Assembly (NCBI GenBank): GCA_022749755.1 | Contig: CM040445.1 | Coordinates: 9,011,182-9,075,181 of the forward strand | Direction: 5' to 3' | Length of the DNA: 64,000 bases | From: Azadirachta indica | Lineage: Eukaryota > Streptophyta > Magnoliopsida > Sapindales > Meliaceae | In this document: positions 49,599-60,649 of the stretch, in pieces | How the letters are laid out: every line of letters begins with the position of its first letter | Position numbering within the stretch: position 1 is the stretch's first letter | The notes under the pieces: generated by a model | Database searches by the model: none | Told to the model about the DNA's origin: nothing | Seen by the model: the letters and a program-made list of their open reading frames with translations, nothing else | Program-made: the position numbers and the translations under genes

Positions 49599-52500
49599 TT
49601 TTTGGCAAACGAATTGATCCGTGCTGGGGTGGAGAGACGCTGCGAACGAAAAATGTCTTTGAAATTTGAATAACACTGCAAGGACAACTGCGTCGTGAAC
49701 AACAGTCGATAGCTCCACTAAAACGGCACTTCAATGCGTCGTTTTACTTGGAGAAAACAAAAATTCAATACATTATATTTTTCCTTTTTCTTATATATAT
49801 TTATTTAATTTTAATTTGCTTACTAAATTACCGTATTATGTTTTAAAATTAGTATATAACTTTTAAATTTTAACAAAGGTAAAAAGGATGAGAAAAAATT
49901 TAAATAAAATTCTAATAATTCTAATATTTACAACAATTAAATATAAATATTTAAAAATTTAACAATTTTGGTGTTTATATAACATTATAAATAATCATAT
50001 AAATTTTGTGTATTAAAAAATTAAAATTTTTTGGAACATTTTAAAACTATAAGTAATATATTTAACTTTTAAAATAATTATTAAAATGATATTAAAATAA
50101 TTTAAAAAAATAAATCATTAAATAAATTATTGTATAATAGAGGGTTATTTTTAGTTTTAACTCAAATTTATTGACAATCTTCACATATAGTCTAAATATT
50201 TTGAAAATCATCTATAGTAACCCTATTAACATTAAAACATGTTACCTTTAATGGTGATAGAGGAAAAAAAATTTCACATGTAAGATATTTATATATATAT
50301 ATATATATATTTGAATAATGTGAAATCTCATTTTTGCCTACGTCACTCCTATCAAACATCATTATTGTTATCTAATACAATTCAGAGAAAGAAGAAAGAA
50401 TAGAAGGAAGTGTGTAAAGTATAGAAGAACCTACCCTTTTTTCTCATCATAGAAAAGGAGTTTAGAGCACCAAAGCCTAGAATTTGTGGGTATTTTCTCT
50501 CATTCTCTAACTTTCTCTACAATTCCTAAATTTTTTTTTTGGTTTGTTTTCGTGGTTCAGACACAGCAAGTTTGCATTTTTTTTAATCTGAGTTTTGTCA
50601 TCATGGGACCATGAATATAACTGTTGATTTTACGTATTTTGATTTGTTTAAGCACTACAGTTTCACCTTGCATAATGAAACTAAAAACTCATTTATAAAA
50701 GCTTATTTGTAGAAACCCATTACATTCTCTGTTTTTAGTTGTTTGATGATTCTAAGTTTTTGGTGCATTACTAATTATATGTTTGTTTATGAAAACGAGT
50801 TTTTGATACATTATTAAACATATGTTTGTTTACAGGTCTTGGGTTTCATTATTGAACATACATTTGTGATTTTTATTATTTGTTAATAATTTTTGGTTTC
50901 AGGTTTTAGGAGATATATTATCAATGTAATATTATGGTGATTTTGTTACTAAGTTATAGATATATTGGCCAGTTGTTGTTAAAATTGGGTTATGAGTATG
51001 AAAACTTAGTTTTTCGTTGTAGTAGGTATAAACTTTGTAATTCTTTTTGTTTTGCAATATAAGTTGAATGTTATGATTTGTTATGCTATGTTGGGTATTA
51101 TGCTATCAGAAACCAAAATTTTATTTTGTTGTAGAAGAACATAGGAAGCAAGGACTTTTACATTCAGATGAAAGCTAATTTCATGGGCTTAGAGTACAAT
51201 CTAAATTGGCAAAATCTAGACACATGTAGTAGAATGGCGGTGATCAATAGTATCACTAACCTTGCATTTAAAAGGAAAAAGATGTTCGATGAAGAACTTA
51301 CTTTGCTAGTTCTTCAACCATAGAATAACAAAAAGTTTATGATTGCTAATGACACATATCTCTTGAATATTTGAAATTGATGGTAGGTACAAGAAAATGA
51401 AGTTTGAGTACAAGGTGCTTTCCACTTGTAGCAAAAACCATCAATGGGGAAGACCTTGTTCACAAACCCATAACACTTGTACTCCAAGCTCAATTAGAAT
51501 CACATGAACACAAGCATGCACAACACAATGATGGTGCTTCTTAACTATATCCAAATTTTACTATTATTGAAGGCAATATTTCACATGGTAATGATTCAAT
51601 TAGTAGCTTAAATGTGCATTTATATGATAGTTAATCTCATAGTAGTTCAAAACCCCTACAAATAGCCAATGTGACTTTCTTGTCCAACCATAAGAATCCA
51701 CACAAACACAAGCCCAAAACATGGCCTCAAAAACTTGTGAAGTTTTCCCAAAAACAAAACATCAACCAACCCTCTAAAACAACAACAATCGAAATACAAC
51801 ACCAGAGCAGATGCAAGAGCAAAAGATGATGTCAACATTGTTTATTTTGATTCATCAAGCGATGATAAATCCGGTGATGGTCTAGTTGGTTAACACAAAA
51901 AGAGTAATCAAGGGTAAGGCAAAAAAATACATCTGAAAAAGATGATGTCTTATTACCAATATATGAATTTGACGATAATGAGTAGCACCTTTGTGCAGAT
52001 TTTGATGTCAAAGACCCTCTTAACAACATGTGCAAAAATGTTAGAAAGAATTTATACAAGGCTGGAGATGAACCGGATCATTTAAGAGTTCGCTCTTTCT
52101 TAAGTTGGAATTCTAAAATGAAAAAGTATTACATATTTAAAATCTTTGTACAAATAATTTGATACATATTAATATTCATTGTATATAATTGTTATATTAT
52201 ATACATAATTTATATAATTATAATTTTCATTTAATTAGTAATATATGTTATATTAGTTAAATGTGAGGGGCTTTATATAACTGATTCTCGGTATATTATC
52301 AGGTACATTCAATAACTATAACATATTCGAAAATTATATCATAATTATAACGCCTACTAGAAACTCATCTAAATAGTTACTTTTTGATTAGATCCATTAA
52401 CAAACTTATAACAATAGATGAACAATTTTCTTATTTTATACAAGTTGAAATAAATAAAGATTTTTATTCACCAGCTACTATCTTTTGCCCTAGCATTCGA

Positions 52501-52792
52501 TCGGTACAATATATTTCAAAAGCATCTCATAATTGATTATTAAAAGCTGGTTATGGCTATATAACTTCATTACTAGACAACAATGGTGCAACCTTAGTAG
52601 CTTTACAACAATATTGTTATATTCCTCCATCATCGATCATTATAATTAGCATACAAGTTTTTATTAGTTGTTATAATTAAGAATAATTTTGGTATGTGTT
52701 GTAACCACAAAATATTAAGGTAAAAAAATTATGTAATAGATGAATAATAATTCTATTATTTTATTTGAACACAGGTAAAATAATAAAAAACA
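49599..52792. other. Region between PIG-U and the UBX gene; AT-rich with a possible TE relic
   Basis: 49599-49745 is GC-richer and is the PIG-U leader and promoter side. 49750-50350 is low-complexity AT. About 51130-52120 has higher complexity, with short plus-strand stretches (for example DVKDPLNNMCKNVRKNLYKA near 51999-52060) that could come from the N-terminal part of a MULE transposase. Stops are frequent and I cannot confirm this. No intact gene. Confidence 0.4.
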
Positions 52793-53226
52793 GGAAAATA
52801 AGTAAAAATGACTACGTTTTAAATTAGCAATTCAATTTTGATCATATAATAAAAATTTATTCAAAACTGACTAGTTTCAAATTATTTAGAACCAAATTAA
52901 CAAAATAAGAAAGTACAACTTTCGAGTTGATATAATACTTTCGAGTATATTATAGTTCAATGAACTCAAAAGTTATTTTCGAGTTGTTACAATAATTTTT
53001 AAGTGTAATAATATTTTCGGGCATGTTGTATTACAGTACTTTCAAGCACATTGTAGTATAATGAACTTAAAAGTTACTATAGCACAACTTGTTTGAAAGT
53101 TTGATAATTTTGGTCATGAAAATATTTTCGTCCAAAAATTTTGAGAATAAATTTTTTATAAATTTTTATTATGTGATTAAAATTGGATTGTTAATGTAAA
53201 AAGTGATTATTTTCGAAAATTTTCTT
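52793..53226. mobile_element. Foldback MITE, about 70-bp arms (family X, copy 2)
   Basis: The left arm GTAAAAATGACTACGTTTTAAATTAGCAATTCAATTTTGATCATATAATAAAAATTTAT is mirrored by the right arm, whose reverse complement reads AATAATCACTTTTTACATTAACAATCCAATTTTAATCACATAATAAAAATTTAT. It shares the AAAAATGACT...ATTTTGATCA layout with the element at 38699. The interior has short repeats around TTTCGAGT(T/A). Confidence 0.75.
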
Positions 53227-53672
53227 AAAAAATATTTATCTACTATTGTAAGTTAGTAACTACTAGTTGAATTTTTAATATTATAATGATTATAAAATAA
53301 TTTTGAACCATATGGTAGTTGTAAGATATTTAGCCAAAAGTTAGGAAAATAATAACTGTTTATTCTCATTAATTATTTTTAATTTCACATACTCATGCAT
53401 TACATTTAAATTTAGTGAATATAATTTTATGACATTATTATCTACATTTATTCTCATGCATTAAAAAAAGTTGCATGCCAGAAAACCCAATCTATGATAA
53501 TTATTTTAATTAAATATTAATAACAAAAATGTTATATTATTATTTTCATAAAATAAATGAGAACTAAATTTGGCTTTATCCCTTGAACGATACACATTCG
53601 CAAAGGATGAAGAGAGGAAACGTAGAACAATGGAGAACTTGTCAAATTACGAAATTACCTCTCACACTACCC

Positions 53673-53680
53673 TATATAAT
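53673..53680 (+). promoter_or_regulatory. Candidate TATA box of the UBX gene
   Basis: TATATAAT within CCCTATATAATGG, about 140 bp upstream of the ATG at 53819. Motif and position only. Confidence 0.4.
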
Positions 53681-53818
53681 GGTTTCCAAATTTCGAAACT
53701 ATTATTTATTTCTCCTTTAGTTCTTTTCTTTCTAAAAAGGAAAACACACAACACCAAAACAGTGAATAAAATTGAGCTGAAAAATAAAAAATAAAATTAA
53801 AAAAATCCAGAAAAAAAA

Positions 53819-56800
53819 ATGGTTAGACCTAATCAGGAAGCAATCGATACGTTCATTAGCATCACAGGCGTCAGTGAATCGGTCGCGGTGCAAAAGCTAG
53901 AGGTATTTGTTTTGTATTTTTTTCTGATTATTAACTGAATTTAAAAATCATTTATTCGCTTTTTGTTTATTTTGATCGTAATTGTGAAGTTAATTAGCAA
54001 ATGATGGACTTTCAGTTCGTTGATGATGTAATTGGCTGAAATTAGGGTTTATTTTTGCATTGCTTATGTTTTGAATTTTAGTTTGTTTATTAATTGTCAA
54101 TGGAATATTGACCAATGCTTTAATTTTAGGGTTTTCAATTTTTTTGTTGTTCGTAGTCGTCTTCTTTAAATTTGTTGTGGAAGAATTGTCTGAGGGTTTC
54201 TAAAAGGGGATTTCCTTTTGGTAGTTGAGTATTAAGTTCATTAAAAAAGAAATTGATGTGGGATTTGAAATTGATTGGCGTCTTTTCTATTGTTGGATTT
54301 TTTCCGCCTAAGCTATTTCTAAAGCTGTGTTAATGCGAGAAGAAATGTAAGAAATTGATTTCAAGTAAATCTTTTTTGTGGTGACTGATTTCGACTTCTG
54401 TTAAAGTTTGAACCTTGTAGATTGTGTTCATTTATGTCTATAGATTTCATTGGTTATGTTTATTCTTGTGTCAGCTTACAGTGAGTATTAGTGTTTTTTT
54501 TTTGGTTTTGTTGATCAAAACTTGCTGTTGTATACTTGTATTTAGTTCAAGTACAGAAACTTGATGAGTTAACGTAATGTGCATTGTGAATTACTAGATT
54601 TGTTGCAGAATTTCAAACATATCTTTGTTAATAGCTTTATTGTGCAAATGTTGAGAAATGGTGTTGAGCTGATGTGTTTGCATGTTAAGAGTTTTATGCT
54701 TACCAAATTTGGATTTTTTCAATGTTAGTCTCATGTCAACATTTAGTCTCATGTCAACATTGCATTAAGAAAATTTAGTTCATGTTGTAAACTCTGTTAT
54801 TTAATTCCTTATTATAATGCTTCTCATTGGAATTTTGCTTGATTATTTTGAGGATGCATAATTGTGCCTCTGATAATAATGTTGTCAAATTGTTTGCTGA
54901 AGTTTAGTTTTCTTTACTGCTAATTCACCTTTTATTCTTCCTTAAAATCAGGAGCATGGAGGTGATCTGAATGCAGCTGTGAATTCACATTTCAGTGAAG
55001 GAGACAGAAACACATCTCTGAACACGTTTGTCATTCTGCCCTTCCTTGATATTTTGTTTTCTTTTAGAAATTTTGTACATTGTAATTTCTATTAGTTTAT
55101 CTTATGTATTTGAATTCTTGCCTCTTGTGTTTTAGCTGTTAATAAAAACCTGTATTGATTAAATCAAAATGTATACTTGTATCTGCCATCTATTAACATT
55201 CTTTGTTTGCTTAAATTTCTTCAATTCTAATAAAATTTTAATATATTAATCTTTGTATTAACTTGTTTTCATGCTCAGTGTCCATCAAACATCTGTTCCA
55301 GCAGCTCAAGATGATATTATGGATATAGATGATCCAATTGAATCTGGACCTCTAGCAACTCCACTATCACTGCTATCTGGATCTAGAACTTTAAATCCAT
55401 TCTCACTGCTTGATCCAAGCATTCCTAGAAGTTTATTGGAGGGTGGCCCTGGATTTATGACCCGTGAACATGAACCATTCGTAACTCAACCAAGAGAGGT
55501 TAGAGAGATTCCCATAGAGGTTAAGGATGGTGGTGACCAATCAGGTCATGCTCCTACCATTGAGGATGTTACTGAATCTGCAAATGCACATGGCCCTGGT
55601 AACCAAGGGACAGTTATAATTAATGAAGTAGATGAGGATATTCCAGCTGCTACTACTGCTCAAGCTGCACCACGGAATGACGGTTCTCTTGACAGGCAGA
55701 GCAGCCCCACTGCTCCTGCATTCGATAGTTTGCCAGACTATAGCAATGACATAGAAGAAGAAATGATTCGAGCTGCCATTGAGGCCTCAAAACAGGAGGC
55801 TGAGGTAAGCTTCTAAACAACAAACTGATTAGCATGATGAATGTTTCAGTGCCATTTGTCATTATGGATTTTTTGCTCAAATGCCAATAGACATTGAATT
55901 ATTTTCTTCGTGGTGCAGAATTTAAGTGAATCCGGGACTGAGCATAGGCCACCACATTTGGAGGATGCTGATCTGGCACATGCAGTTTCATTGTCTCTAA
56001 AGGTTAGTTTTTCTCTTACTTTATCTTTCACCTGCAGCCATCTCTGTCTCACGTCTCAAGAATTGGATTCAGACAGCAGAGCAAGAAAAAGCACTACGTG
56101 AGCAAGGAGGGGAAGTTGTTGCATCAACAGCAGGAGCTTCCAAGCCACTTGAGGTGGAGCCAGGAAAAGTGGCAACATCAAATGGGAGGTATTCTTCAAA
56201 CAATGCTTTTTAGGAGCTATACATATTTTTTGATTAGATTTCCTGTGTATGTGTAACATCTCTCTGTTGTCCTGGCCATGCTAAAGGGCAGTGACATACT
56301 TACTTCGATGTGTTTTCTACTGTCTGAGACGATTTTAAGATGGGCTTGTGTTAATCTAGGTTGGAGGCAGGAAGCTCATCCATCCAAGATCAGGCTGAAG
56401 ATGTGGAGGAGCAGGCTCTTGTCAGGCAAAGATCCAGGCATATGTCTTCCGGCTCTATTGAATCTGCCAAAGAAGTTGGGGATGCTGAAGTTAGCTCACC
56501 TTCAAGTCTTGGACAGCATGACATCAACTCTCAGCCACAGCAGCACAATGGAAATGTATTCCCTTCGGATGAGGTATATTTTCTGGCACATTTCCTATTA
56601 AGAAAGTTCAAAAAAGAACTTCAATTTACATGTATTGACCATGCATAGCCAGATATTTATCCCAACTAATATATTTGATTCATTCACTTCACTGAATTAA
56701 AGTGGGGTGGCATCTCTTCTGAGGAGCATGATGAAGCAGTTATGCTTGAGGCTGCAATGTTTGGTGGAATTCCTGAAAGTGGATACCATTTTCCATATGC

Positions 56801-57915
56801 ACCTCATCAGTTCATGCAGCCTGAAAGCTCTTATCCCAGGCGGATGCCTCGTCCTCCTTCACCCTCTTTGGAAGCTCAGCGCCTTATACGGGAACAGCAG
56901 GTTTGAATATATTGACCAAAAAATAAAATTTCAAATTTCTCTGTGGTGTGACTCAATTGCTATCTATTTCATTGATGCAGGATGATGAATATCTTGCGTC
57001 ATTGCAAGCAGACAGAGAAAAAGAGTTGAAGGCTAGAGAAGAAGCTGAAGCTCGTCGTTTAAAAGAGGAGGAAGCTAGAATAGCTGCTCTTGAAGAAGAA
57101 AGACGAAAAGAAGAAGAAGCTCGTCGGAAAATGGAGGAGGAGCAGGTACCTTTTGTGTATTGAATTATATTTCTTCTCTTGGTTTGAAAATTTTTTCCTT
57201 GTCTATCTCATTGTTGTCTGCATTAGCTATTAGTAATGAAGAATTAGCATAATGTCAAAGACATTTGGTCCTTAGTAGTTGAAAGCCTTTTTTTGTTTTC
57301 TTTTTCCTTCATGGACGATTACCATTCTGACTGAGCTGTGAGTATGAAATGAAAGTGGGCATTGCATTTAATAGTTAAAACTGATAGATGCATTTCCATG
57401 AAACTTCCGCTGGCAGGAATATGAAAGACAATTAGCAGCAAAAGAAGCTTCTCTGCCTCAGGAGCCAGCACCAGATGATGAAAATGCAGTCACCCTTCTG
57501 GTGCGGATGCCAGATGGCAGTCGCCGTGGCCGTAGGTTTCTCAAATCGAACAAACTGCAGGTAAGTTGTTGTAAGGAGACTTGCTTTGCATCATTTTGTC
57601 CTGTACCTATGCACTTGCCTCATTACAGTGAAATACATATTTGTATGCAGTCCCTTTTTGACTTCATAGATGTTGGTAGAGGGATCAAAGCAGGAACTTA
57701 CAGACTGGTAATATTCTCCTCTATGATTATTCTATAATTATTATTCAGGATTTGATGGATTGAGATTGAGGAGGTTATACTTTATAATAATGTTATTTCT
57801 TTAACAGGTGAGGCCATATCCAAGGCGTGCTTTCAGCGAGGGGGAGAGTTCTTTGACTCTCAACGAACTTGGTCTGACTAGCAAACAAGAAGCTCTGTTT
57901 CTGGAGTTGATCTGA
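53819..57915 (+). CDS. PUX8: UBA-like/UIM/UBX-domain protein, PUX8 (SAY1)-like
   Basis: Plant UBX proteins of this type are adaptors that link the AAA ATPase CDC48 to ubiquitylated clients. Eleven exons: 53819-53902, 54952-55025, 55279-55804, 55919-56002, 56073-56188, 56360-56573, 56703-56900, 56981-57145, 57417-57560, 57651-57707 and 57808-57915. They total 1770 bp, 589 residues, phases all consistent. The N-terminal UBA-like domain (residues about 3-50) contains [20 protein letters not shown] and [19 protein letters not shown] [sic, spans exons 1-2]. UIM-like motifs are [14 protein letters not shown] (end of exon 3) and [13 protein letters not shown] (exon 4), with a weaker one in exon 7. 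Exon 8 is a charged coiled coil. The C-terminal UBX domain (about residues 505-589) has [23 protein letters not shown] and PYPRRAF...LTLNELGL. No break is visible. The exact paralogue name is by resemblance. Confidence 0.93.
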
Positions 57916-59530
57916 TCTGGCTATTCCCCCATATATATATATATGCGCTAGTCCATCTCCATGTAGAAAGAAAGTGTCACAATTTAGTTTTATTTTAAAA
58001 TACTGATGCATGAGGAGCTATGCAGGATCCCCCACTAATTTTTTATTTTTTATTTTCTCATTTCCTTTTGAGTATGCAAATTTGAACGTGTCTTTATCAT
58101 CCATTAAAATATATTTATTTCTGTTTTTCTTTTAATATTTAACTTCGTTCCTATTTGATTTATAATAGGAAAAATGAATGTCTCAATATTTTCATTTCAA
58201 ATCACATGAATACTAGTTACGACAAGTTAATTTTCACGTCAATTAGAATAAAAAATGTGAGAAATAAGTTGAAAAGCATAGCATTATTTTGTTAACCATG
58301 ATTTTGGATTAGCTTTACTTTCTTGCCTCTTGATTGGTTTGTTATACACAAATCCCTGTTTGGATTCTGCTGTACAGAGATTGTATCTGAGGATATGGAA
58401 TATCTTTAAGTTTTGTTTTACTCTGTGAAAGGATTATTAAATTACCGTGAGAAGTGGTCAGTTTTAACCGTTGTAAGATGAGTACAAAAAGCTACGAGGT
58501 TTACTTGCATGCAATTATGTCATGCTTTTACCTTTCGTTACAAGATACTTTGATTCTTTTTCACTATGCTCTATAAGTACGTGGCCTACTTTTTATTTCA
58601 ATTTATTTATAAGAAAACATAACTATGAAATTGGTACGAATGTTTGGATTAATATATGGCTATTTGGTTTTTTTTTTTCCCTCTAAACTCTAATAAAATA
58701 ATAAGTTGAAACATAATTTTTTTAAACTATAACAATTTAATTCCTACCATCTAGCTAACATTCTAAAAAAAAGAATTTAGATTTGGCACCAAAAGCAATT
58801 AACAGTGATTATTGAATAAGTTTTTTCGACTTGAGTTGGGTTGATTGTCTCTTGTCCATGGCTGCAGTAGCAACTTGAAAGGTTGATCTATTTGAAAATT
58901 TTCATATCTATGCTTATTTTCAACTCCTTGAAGCAATTTATCGCTATCGCTTACTACACATTAATTAGTGGCTTACTTCTAAAGAGTACAAGAGAGTTTC
59001 TTACCCCTATTTAAGCAGTTACTACCCAATAAAAATGCATACATATTATATATTTATTACAATTAAATTAATTAAAATATATTATTTCTTTTTTTATAAT
59101 AAAATTTTCACAATTTTTTTATAGTATAAATTTAATAATTTAAAAAAATTATGTCCATAAAAATTTTTTATTAAAAAAAAAATAGATCTACTCTGGAAAG
59201 AACTTTCCTTGAAAGTAATACGACATGGGCTCTAAATCAGCCCAAAAAAAAAGGAAATTTCTTTATTCATAGAACGGAATGGCTGAGGAAACCCCCTCCC
59301 GGTCCCGCGTGGCCCAGTATGATTGGTCTTAAAAAAGCCCCAAAAAGGAAAAACTGAAAAGCCAAGTCAAATCTGAGTTTGACCGTCTCTAATGGCGGCT
59401 GGTTGTGCGCCACGTTTCTTAAATTGGTATGGTTAAGGAAGTTAAAGAATAAAAGAAAAAGGCAGTAAGTAGTAGAAAAAGATACCATTAACTTAAAAAA
59501 AAAAAAAGACAAAAGAAAATTATAATGTAA
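57916..59530. other. Intergenic region between the UBX and SCL28-like genes
   Basis: Begins with the UBX gene 3' UTR and then is AT-rich. I recognise no gene or element. Composition rises after about 59270, entering the SCL28 promoter. Confidence 0.55.
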
Positions 59531-59537
59531 AATGCAA

Positions 59538-59722
59538 TCCAACGGTCGAGTGAACGGGTATCAGGAGACAGTCACGTGCATCCTACGTGCCTAGAGAAAA
59601 AGAATAAAATGCGCATCCGTACTACACCAACTCCCCTCCCTCTTTCCCAACGCAACGGTCATATTTCACCGACATGCCTCAACGGTCACTTGGACTTGTG
59701 ATCTCCGCCGTCCGATCAAAAT
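59538..59722 (+). promoter_or_regulatory. Cluster of MSA-like (AACGG) sites with a G-box in the SCL28 promoter
   Basis: TCCAACGGTCG (59538-59548), GCAACGGTCA (59652-59661) and CTCAACGGTCA (59678-59688) each hold the AACGG core of the mitosis-specific activator element bound by three-repeat MYBs. TCTAACGAT (59722 region) is a one-base variant. A CACGTG G-box lies at 59573-59578. The cluster is roughly 160-350 bp upstream of the TATA box. Binding is inferred, not shown. Confidence 0.6.
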
Positions 59723-59883
59723 CTAACGATAAAAAACCCAAGTTCTGGAACACCCTTTTGCACTCTTTTACAATGTTCAAGACAGTCCCCCGTCCCATGG
59801 TAGTTAATAGGCTTTATAGTATAGTATATTGTTAGTGTATTAGTAGAGGAAAACCAGAACAGAAGAAGGGTTTTTAGTATCAG

Positions 59884-59892
59884 TATATAAAA
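59884..59892 (+). promoter_or_regulatory. Candidate TATA box of the SCL28-like gene
   Basis: TATATAAAA within CAGTATATAAAAACAC. If used, transcription starts near 59915-59925 and the leader to the ATG at 60650 is about 730 nt, probably shortened by an intron. Confidence 0.5.
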
Positions 59893-60039
59893 ACACATAT
59901 GGTTTATGGGTTATGGTTCTTTTGGGTCGTGAGTAGTGGAGATGATGCATTGATTGATTGAAGATTATTAGTTTTGAAGATACATACATACATATTTTGG
60001 TTTCATAATTGTTTTGATTCAGCTTAATTTGCATATGCC

Positions 60040-60171
60040 ATGGATTTGTTGTGGGGTTCAAATGCTGTTCTGGCTGTGAAGTTCGCCCTGAGTTTCAGCT
60101 TCCAAGTTCAGCAAGTATGTGTTTATTCTACTTCTTCTTATAATGTGAATTCTTTTGTGAAGAAATCATGA
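60040..60171 (+). CDS. Putative upstream ORF in the SCL28 leader
   Basis: ATG at 60040 in a very good context (GCCATGG) opens a 43-codon frame beginning MDLLWGSNAVLAVKFALSFS and ending at TGA 60171. A plausible splice donor (AA|GTATGT, near 60114) lies inside it, so it may be truncated or fused by leader splicing. It is too short to be an established gene. A role in translational control of SCL28 is inference. Confidence 0.35.
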   Translation: MDLLWGSNAVLAVKFALSFSFQVQQVCVYSTSSYNVNSFVKKS

Positions 60172-60649
60172 GTTCTTTGTGAATGTTTTGGAATCCGATG
60201 ATTGTTTTGTTATAGGTGTGTTTAATTTGATTAGTATTCTGATTCTTTTATTCTTTTTGGGGTTGGGTAATTCTTTCTATTTTGTTAACATAAATTCTTG
60301 CTCATTCATTCATTCATTCATTCATATAGGTACACTGGAATTCATTACAAACGTTTTCTTGGTTTTCTTATATATTCATCGGATTCCTATTCTTTTTAGA
60401 TTGTATTAAAAATTCACACACTCACTTTAGACTATCTCTCTAGATTTTTATTGTTAAATATCATACTTTCTAGGCCATAATATACTATACAGAAGATTTT
60501 GCACAGTAATAGGTCATACATTGCATAGCAATACAGAAATATAGAAACAAAGAGAGATAGGAAGTTCAAAAGCAAATAGGTTGGGTGGGTGAATTGAATT
60601 TGCTAAGAACAAAACTCAAAAAGAAAGAAAATAGGAAGGATATAGAGAA

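Noticed and set aside
49336..49734. 132-codon minus ORF at the PIG-U 5' end
   Set aside because: It is out of frame with the PIG-U exon 1, which matches the family in the adjacent frame.
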